The position numbers and the translations under genes were made by a program. Positions 56,848-64,000 of a stretch of DNA of 64,000 bases are shown in pieces; within the stretch, counting starts at the first letter, position 1; every line of letters begins with the position of its first letter. A model generated the notes under the pieces. It saw nothing but the letters and a program-made list of their open reading frames with translations, did not search any database and was not told the origin of the DNA. Source of the stretch: Armillaria gallica (Eukaryota; Basidiomycota; Agaricomycetes; Agaricales; Physalacriaceae); the NCBI GenBank assembly GCA_037576215.1, contig JBANDB010000005.1:6138001-6202000 (forward strand). The letters run 5' to 3'.

Positions 56848-57258
56848 TTTCATTGGTAGATACTGTGTACTCTGCAGTTACAACATTGGCAATATTGATC
56901 ATATTGTTTTTCTAATGTCACAGTGACACTGCTGTGACAATTTCCATTGCGTGATCAGTTTGCAGAGTCAGACTCTGCAAACTTGTAACGCTCTAGCCAT
57001 GATGTGACAGACCGACTGGTTTGTCATGTTCTCTCATCCCACCTCCATCATGGGGAGCTGCCTCACCGCCTACATTGCAATCCATGTTTTGCTTCACATT
57101 TTGCTTGTGCTGTGACCTTCAACACCACGGATTTAGGCACGTGTTCTGCTCTTGCTTCTCAGACGTGTTACAACTCATCAGACCATATATGGCCAGTACC
57201 AGTTTCTCAGACATCTCCCAGCTCTCCACCCTCAGCACCCTCTTGCCACTATCTTGGA
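56848..57258. other. Spacer between cargo genes
   Basis: A plus-strand frame is open through the second half (ending SPPSAPSCHYLG before ATG 57259), so the next gene may start further upstream than annotated. Confidence 0.35.
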
Positions 57259-58094
57259 ATGGATGATGATGATGATAAGAACGTGTGGGGTCTCCCACCG
57301 CATCAGGTATGTTTACGTTACTATAGATATTCTGCCACCTCTGACACTTGGATATGGTATCTAGAAACAGATCCCCCAAAAACATTTCAGTGGACCAATG
57401 CAACATACCTTGAAAGAGCATTTGGATACATATTTGCATGCTATTGATCAGGAGAAAACCGCTAATTTTTGGGAGTGGTTTCTGTGTATGTGGGTTCGAC
57501 GGTTCCCCAAATGTGTGACAAATTCTTGGGCCAAGGAATACCAAGCAAGCGTAAAGGAGTGCTACCATGTGAGTGGATCTGTTGCCCTTTCCTTTTTTCC
57601 CAATCAATTTTTTGGTTTTACCTAGCACCTCGAGAACCAGCTCAATCGGATGGGGGGACAAGTCGCCAAAAACGAGCTTGCCATGTACAAATTTATGTGC
57701 AGTATTCCTGAAGAGACTAGCGACTCCTCGGCTTCTTCTAGGTCCAGCAAAGAGTCCTCCAACGAAGGGACATTATCAGCCACCGAGGAGAGCAGCAGTG
57801 ACCACTCGATGTCCATTTTAGCTTGGGCAGACAATGGGCATGATGTTCTGTCGATGGATGCAAAACAAGGACCGAAAGCAAAAAGAGTCGGGCTGGACTT
57901 GAGGATGCAAGCAAAGACTAGACTGTTGTACTGGTGAGCAGCGTTGCCGATAGGTAATGACAACAATCCTGCTGAGTGGGAACGTCTCGATGTTGATGCT
58001 TGGGTGGAGGCTACAGGATATGACGAGCTTGACGCACAGGTGCCAGTCACGAGTATGACAGTTGGAGGAGTTACTACTGTTTACAAGATCTAGT
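57259..58094 (+). pseudogene. KDZ-associated cargo gene with nonsense codon
   Basis: Inferred exons: from ATG 57259 (MDDDDDKNVWGLPPHQ), then about 57395-57568 (MQHTLKEHLDTYLHAIDQEK, NFWEWFLCMWVRRFPKCVTN, WAKEYQASVKECYH), then HLENQLNRMGGQVAKNELAM and a Ser/Glu-rich segment, continuing to LDVDAWVEATGYDELDAQ and VTTVYKI. A TGA at 57935-57937 interrupts RLLYW and AALPIGNDNNPAEW; CGA would give Arg. The Trp-rich helical N-terminal block resembles proteins often found beside KDZ transposases, with no known activity. The start is uncertain. Confidence 0.5.
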
Positions 58095-58245
58095 AGTTGT
58101 TTACAGTCTTGTTATTTATCACGGTAATAACCCTCTTTACAGTTGCTACTATAATGCCGCAATAAGCCCTGTACTCAGATTAGTACAGCGGAGTTTGGTT
58201 GCAATGTGTAGATCCTTAGCTAAAGATAACACGTGTACTTTCACC

Positions 58246-61200
58246 ATGCGAAGAATCAAACGGCCCAAGTTATCAGCCAACATAGTCTTCTGAGAAGATG
58301 AGCTCGAAGAGATTCCAACAGCACCCATGCCAGTAAGGTTGTGACATACTGATTACAACATAAATGTCACCACTGGGAGCTCCAAGCATCACAAAAGAAC
58401 GATCTACCATGATGCTCCTCCCAGCCCTTCTAAACAATCCACATCATTGCACGATCCTGTCTTGGATGACTTTGCTGGTGTTGACTTGTCATAGCTTAAC
58501 GGACCAACACTCAAAGAGGAGAACAGCGACTCAGACTCAGAGGATGAAGGCGACATGGCGATGGATCCTGGGGCATTGATGGAGGATGCAGCTATTAGCC
58601 AGGTATAAATGACTGTCACTCTTGTACTACTCCTTGCTAATTTGTGTTCAATGGCCAGGATGATCCACATTTCTGTGATTGGTTGCCACTTACTTGGGAT
58701 TTTCTTGAGGAGATGTTTTGGGATGAACATCCTTGACAGTTTTGTTCATCGTGTGCACGGTGTCAAGCATCCACGGCTGAGGAAACCCTCTATCGGTGTG
58801 CCTCATGCAACGAGGCATTCATGTACTGTAAGGACTGCATGGTCTTTCAACATTACCACAATCCCTTGTACAGAATCCAGGTAAGGCTCGTTTATTGTTG
58901 TGGATTGTTGGCTTTTCATATTACTTAGGAATGGTCGGGAACTTTTTTCAAGAAGACTACCCTGGGAGCACTTGGTCTGGTCATGCCCCTAGGCCATGAT
59001 CCTGACACCTTCTGCCCTACTCCACGATGTGGGTGACTTCAAGTGCTGGATCTGGAAGGTATTCAAACAGTACATGTTGACTACTGCAAATGTACACAAT
59101 CCCTGGGTCGATGGCACCAGCTTCTCTGCTCCCACTTCTTTCCATCTACCGTGGTGAATCCTCAGATGGCGACAACATTCTGCACATTGGAGGTGTTCCA
59201 CCTTCTCTTGTTTATGTCCAAGGTATCGAGCTACAAATTCTATCATACGCTCGTCCGCCTGACCGATAACACGGGTACATGCCAACCTCCCATAAGTCAT
59301 GCATTTACTATGGTGAACATGTCTAACTCACTTTGACAGAGCCAATTTCAAGCCTTTATGTGCATGGTGTGGGAGTGGCAGTATCTAAAGTTGCTCAAAC
59401 AAAAGCTTGACATATCTCCCCGTGATTTGAAAGGCTTAGTTCTGGGGAAGCTCCCCATTCCGGCTGGTTCATTGGCAGTCAAATGTCCAGCATGTCCTTG
59501 GCCAGGAATAAACCTGGATGAAGGTTGGGAGCAGGACACTCTTAATCTGTATGTGTGGACACATACTATATTGATTTAGTCACAGTGCTGATCCGTCTGT
59601 TCAGGTGGAAATACAGTTTGTTTCTGGCCATCGACGCCAATTTTTGCCTTGTCCGTTTTGTGGTATCAAACTCAGCATGGGATCCCAGCCTAGTCAATGG
59701 CGCCAGCTTTGTAGTAGCATAGGAAGAGTTTAGGAAGCATGTCACCGAGTATGGGAAGCGCATACCATACGATCCTAGTGACTGCAGAGACCATAAAGCC
59801 GTCAAACTAGCGACATCAAAAAGTGGCACAGGTTTGGCAACCAGTGGTGTGGCCACTGTAGACTGTGCTCGTCATGATGCCAAAGGGCCAGGTGCAGTTA
59901 CAATCCTCGACCACAGTGAAGAGTGAGTACTTTTTTTAATAGGCTTGATATAAGTCTGACAGGTTTGGACAGACAGGTTCGAATGGATTATATCTTTTGC
60001 TCAAGGATGCAGCATTCGACCCCCCAGCATGTGGTAGTTTCCTATGACATCAACTGTCAGTGGTCAAAGAAACTCTGGGATCGAATCGCAATCTATCCAC
60101 CTTCGATGACACCCCATCAAGATCCTGCCAACTTCATTTATCTCATCCCCAAGTTTTATCTACCGGCACATATACCAAGCTGCCATCTCAAATTTTCCTT
60201 CAACAAGACCCCTCACGTAGGGGAGACAGATGGAGAGGCCCCCGAATGTGGTTGGAGTCAGCTCAACCAGCTCACAGCCAGTTTGAAGGTCATGAGACCA
60301 GGAGGATATATCGACACCCTTGATGATCATATTGGAGACTACAACTATAGGAAATCGGCATTGATGGGTATGTCATTGCACGCGCGTTTCAGAGTACTGA
60401 TTCACATATTCTTTTGACAGCTTCTAGTCTATTGAAAGCAATGCTTGAGGCCATTCCCGCCCATACTTTGCATAGCGCCGTCTATGCTGAGTTCACTGCA
60501 CCCCTCCCCATGGCAGATGTTCAAATCTGGATTGTTGCTATCGAGGCATGGGAGCAAGATCCATCCAATGCGGTCAATCCATTTGAAACAACTGTTGTGT
60601 GTACGTACTATCTGTTGTGTATTTTTGGATGGAAGGTTCTTATGCCATGCTTAGAGCTGACAACGTCCAAAGTCCACCTCACACTTGCTCAAGAGGAAGC
60701 CGTGGAGATAGCAAAGATCATGGCATGTGAAATTCAAGAGCATGAGGGAGGAGCACCACAGAGTGACACCATGGCAAAGGATGACAGTGAAGATATTTTT
60801 GCAGTGCATCATGAGGTTGGGCCAAGCTCAATGATCCTGCAAGGCGTTGAATTGGAATGTGATCAGTGAGTGTCGCCATGGTTTTTGCTATGTTCTCAGC
60901 TGATGATGTGTTGAAAGACGACACCTGAAATTGGCTCATGCAGCACTTGGACCTCATTCAACAGATCATGATTGTGCATGAGTCACTGAAGGTCTCAACA
61001 GACTTCGATGGCATATGGACACTTGGTTTGAGGTTCAGCAGGTTTATATGCCAGGTGTAGCAGTGTGGCAAGCCAAATGGAATAAAGCCCAACTACTGGC
61101 TAGGTCTGAGGCTGAAGCCTCGGTGGCGGCACAAGTAGATGCAGATGCAGCAGAAACAGGGGGGCAGGGGCTACAGAAGAAGTCGCGACGAAGCAAACAC

Positions 61201-62071
61201 TGTCCAAAGATGTCCTTGGAGGAAGCTCTTGATGCTGTCACAATGCCGCTCTTTCTCCCTAGCACTTGTTTGGAACGCCGTTGCCAGAACCAAAAGCCTA
61301 TGGACCCTGAATCCTGTCTGCGGGAGGCCGAGGCCCACGAATGCCCGACAATGATGCGCCAACTGCTGATTTACCAGTCGCATCTGTACAAGTTCAAGGA
61401 CAAGCATGTTACTGGACAAATGATGAGTACACGAGCAAGATCAACTGTCTCTAATGTCCTCAGTAACATTGATGAAGCCGCCACAAGATATCAGACACTT
61501 CACAACCATCTGGTAGTTTTGGCAGGTGCCATTGAGGGTGGAAAGCCAGAGTGGGACCATCAACTACAAGAACTGAGCTTGACAGATGTTTGGCCTCTTG
61601 AAGATGTTTTACCAGGGGAGACAGAGGGACGGTGTGCGATGAGCTGGATCTGGCGTGTCCATCAACATGAGACTGATGCCAAAGAGACCGCAGAGGGTAT
61701 GTCACCTTTTCTTTGATGTGTTCTCAGATCTGATCGCAAGGCCAATAGCCTTGAGGATTGAATGGTGCAAGACAAGGGCACGGGCTCATTGCTGGCATGA
61801 GGAGACTATTCTATTGGAGGAAGAAATGAAATGGGTGGAGGCGTTTTTTGCATGGGAAGGAAGGACCTGGTTGGTGCATGCAGCATGGGACAACATTTCA
61901 GATGGAGAGCAAGCTTATGCTCTATGCCAGGCCGACATATGCTGTCGTATGCAGCTGCACTGCATCAAGGTCTGGGAGAATGTGCCCACATGGTTAGCCT
62001 CCGGTGTAGTACCTCTTTCAAAGCGAGGTTGTCCCTGCAAACCTAAGACATCTGCCTTTGCCACCTTGTAG
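58246..62071 (+). pseudogene. KDZ-family transposase with CxC2-like zinc finger
   Basis: Transposase of the Kyakuja-Dileera-Zisupton superfamily, predicted to have moved the surrounding block. N-terminal part: a CxC2-like finger (FCSSCARCQAS, YRCASCNEAF, YCKDCMVFQHYH at about 58740-58850) and EWSGTFFKKTTLGALGLVMP. Core: TVHVDYCKCTQSLGRW, KFYHTLVRLTDNTG, VKCPACPWPGINLDEGW, VVSYDINCQWSKKLWDR (catalytic Asp, near 60040), FYLPAHIPSCHLKFSFN, GETDGEAPECGWSQLN (acidic residue, near 60225-60265) and DTLDDHIGDYNYRK. The C-terminal exons include WFEVQQVYMPGV and end SAFATL at 62071. Stops: TGA at 58291-58293, 58734-58736 and 59034-59036 (all explicable as CGA), TAG at 59720-59722 and another TAG near 58489. 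About ten introns. Inactive as it stands. Confidence 0.85.
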
Positions 62072-62629
62072 AAATATTTACTTTTGTATTTGTGGCTAAA
62101 ATGACATACATGTTACAAACAAAAAAACATATGAAAAACATAGGTGGATTTTCCAAGCATTTCCAGAGATTGACATGGGGAGCAACATCATTGAGAACCA
62201 CATGGCAGAAGGCACTGGAGAATGAAAGGACAAACAGAAATAGAAGGGAGGAGAAGATGACAGGACAAACATTTCACATCAAAAGAACAGTGAAATTTTG
62301 ATCCCTAACATGAAAGATACAGAACAAACACAAATAGATAGCGAAGTTCTGATCCCATCATGTTGGACCCAAGTGGGAGTCAAGGCATGAACTGACAAAG
62401 CAGGTTGCGCCTCACTCATTGTCGCCCACAATGAGCAGGCCTCTTGCCCATTGACCCAGGCTAGGATACGATGCGGATGCTCATCCTCAACCAAAATCTC
62501 CCTGCCAAATTGCCATTGCAGTGGCAATCCATAATAAATTGTCCTTGACCTTACAACTGCAAGGGATTATTCAAGTATCCCTATACTGACTCAGCAGTCT
62601 GTAATACATTATCCTTCAATTAGAGGGTG
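62072..62629. other. Right subterminal region of KDZ block
   Basis: Non-coding. Purine-rich tract at 62100-62260, then AT-rich sequence to the terminus at 62629. Confidence 0.5.
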
Positions 62630-62636
62630 GTGACTG

Positions 62637-62659
62637 GGGGTAGACCTTACTTCCAGCAA
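62637..62659. repeat. Dispersed repeat, copy 2 (right remainder)
   Basis: GGGGTAGACCTTACTTCCAG followed by CAA continues the repeat cut at 45034 and matches 33980-34002. Confidence 0.85.
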
Positions 62660-63831
62660 GGTTATTGTCCTGACCACCATCATCTAACACATCTTTTCTC
62701 TCTACCTTCTAAATTTCAACTTCTTAGTGTCATCATCTGCTTTATACGGCCTATCTGACACGATGGAGACATGATCGCAGGTGACGAACACCAGCTCTCA
62801 TTGGTACTGCATGTTATCATGGTCATTCCTCTTCTCAGGCCAGCTATTGGCCTCAGTTCCCCTTCCTATTCGTTGACACATAAACAGATCCTCCTTTCCT
62901 GGGCTAACAACGATGGAGAAACACAAGGGGCTCTCATCTGGTAGGTCGCATCGAATCCCATATGTGCGCAACGAGATAGTTGAACTCCTTGTAGGTTAGG
63001 TGATATCATACTTGGATAAGGTACATTTTCCCCTCCTGCTACTCTTTCGAATGTAACACATTGCACGGTGGTAACAGATACAGGGCAGCAGATACAAGGC
63101 CTAGGCAAATACAACAAAGAACATGGTGATGAAGAGTACATCAAGGTGTGTCACTAAGAGCAAGCCATGTTTCTTTTTTTGGCTCCACCTGATTAACAAC
63201 TCAGCCTAGCTTCAGTGCCACCCTGACCTACCAGTGCCGCTCGAGTGATACACGAGAATCCACCTCTTCATTTTATGCAAAGGCATCACCATTACAGTGA
63301 TTCAGAGATGGTGGCTGTGAACATATAGAGATAACATATGCCTTGGTCCAATTGCTTTTCGAATGTTCTTGTCCTCGATAAACACTTTCTTGGATGAAGT
63401 TAACTATTTTCATGGTGAAGATTTTTCCATGCGTACTCATTCGTCTATGTAGCTCCTTCAAAAGCTGACTATCAGACATAGGACGGTATCGCAAATGGTT
63501 ATGTCTCTACACAGTCTCGACTTCGTCAATTTCCAGGGGATCGAACAGACAGAATGCACAGTGAGGTTGGTCGACTGCTATGTTCTATTCATACTGACCT
63601 AGATGTGTGGATTCTTTGAAGAATGTTATCATCATTTGCATGAAAGACAGAGCAACTTCAAAGTGCTATTCCTCGCAGGGTTTGACTGGCGATTTCGGCA
63701 CCCTCAATCGATAATGTTTCGGCGAAGCAAAGCGTGGGATCATGGTTGGGACCTCCAATTATTTGATTATTTCAGTGCGTTCCCCTGTCTCTCATCTTAC
63801 TTTCTCACTCTAATATTCACTGAAGAATCAT
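62660..63831. other. Intergenic region upstream of peptidase-like gene
   Basis: No gene supported; short frames on both strands lack motifs. It should include the promoter of the gene starting at 63832. Confidence 0.4.
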
Positions 63832-64000
63832 ATGGTCGAAAGACCCATATCTTTCAACTATCAAGGCAGAGAGTACCAGACATGGTACATAGTTGCCGGT
63901 AACCTCAGTAGCCATACACGGACACCCTTGGTTGTGGTGCACGGTGGGCCAGGTCAGTCTTGTTTAGTGCTTGCAAAATGCCTGTCTCACTGATATTCAC
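63832..64000 (+). CDS. Prolyl aminopeptidase-like alpha/beta hydrolase (partial, 5' end)
   Basis: ATG 63832 begins [20 protein letters not shown] and reaches [11 protein letters not shown], the HGGPG motif of proline iminopeptidases and related amidases, in which these residues form the oxyanion hole. A donor site GTCAGT follows directly at about 63955, so the first intron runs off the window. Members are soluble serine hydrolases removing N-terminal proline or acting on amino-acid amides. The catalytic Ser, Asp and His lie outside the window. Confidence 0.6.

Larger units (their letters stand above)
45035..62629. mobile_element. Large KDZ-type DNA transposon with cargo, 17.6 kb
   Basis: The block interrupts the dispersed repeat and is flanked by GTGACTG on both sides (45028-45034, 62630-62636). 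The intact repeat at 33973-33979 has it once, so this is a target duplication of 7 bp (8 bp with one mismatch). Both ends begin CA when read inward (CAGGCATTAACCCCCC; CACCCTCTAATTGAAGG). They share only loose similarity, such as AATTAAAGGA against AATTGAAGGA and an internal TAATGTATTA. Inside lie a KDZ transposase and four cargo genes; a Gypsy element has inserted later. KDZ elements (Kyakuja-Dileera-Zisupton) are known in basidiomycetes to be long and to carry cargo. That the whole block moved as one unit is inferred from the flanking duplication. Confidence 0.7.

Noticed and set aside
1..64000. CRISPR array, rRNA or bacterial operon
   Set aside because: No regularly spaced direct repeats, no rRNA-like sequence, and genes with many introns show a eukaryotic genome.

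Overview
The window looks like nuclear DNA of a filamentous basidiomycete (Agaricomycetes). Genes are cut by many short GT-AG introns. The gene families fit: two CYP63-like cytochrome P450s, isopenicillin-N-synthase-like 2OG/Fe(II) oxygenases, an F-box protein, a Dal5-type MFS transporter, a KDZ-type transposase with a CxC2-like zinc finger, hAT and Gypsy elements. No species is assigned. All exon structures were inferred by eye from splice motifs and family similarity.

Layout. 1-4794: the upstream part of a duplicated block, opened by an apparently intact hAT transposon (347-4725; 9-bp terminal inverted repeat, perfect 8-bp target duplication). 4795-14330: two tandem copies of a block of about 5.5 kb, each with its own promoter region and one apparently intact CYP63-like P450. 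A LINE-like tail (9324-10280) sits between them. 15100-16210: further LINE remnants. 16832-22695: three paralogous 2OG oxygenases, the first on + and the other two on -. 23513-24923: a conserved multi-exon gene of unknown function. 24924-30500: mostly unassigned. 30540-32001: MFS transporter pseudogene. 32331-34002: a dispersed repeat carrying an 868-bp non-autonomous hAT-like element. 34175-35777: F-box gene with a one-base frameshift. 36000-44260: gene-poor, with a DEAD-box helicase pseudogene (40830-41835) and a pair of inverted ~300-bp repeats.

From 45035 to 62629 a block of 17.6 kb interrupts a second copy of the dispersed repeat and is flanked by a 7-bp direct repeat. The uninterrupted copy at 32331-34002 serves as an empty-site reference. 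I read this block as one large KDZ-type DNA transposon with cargo: a DNA-binding-like gene (-), a divergent gene with a caulimovirus-VI/RNase-H1 N-terminal-like domain (+), two accessory genes (+) and a KDZ transposase (+). A 6.3-kb Gypsy retrotransposon (49995-56295; 146-bp LTRs, 4-bp target duplication) has inserted into the coding sequence of one cargo gene, and removing it rejoins the reading frame.

The block carries a strong mark of CpG decay. The two Gypsy LTRs differ almost only by CpG-to-TpG/CpA transitions, and all 13 internal stops seen in gag-pol are TGA, as CGA-to-TGA change predicts. Several stops in the KDZ genes are also TGA. The hAT and the host-like genes on the left do not show this. 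At the right edge the first exon of a prolyl-aminopeptidase-like alpha/beta hydrolase begins (63832).
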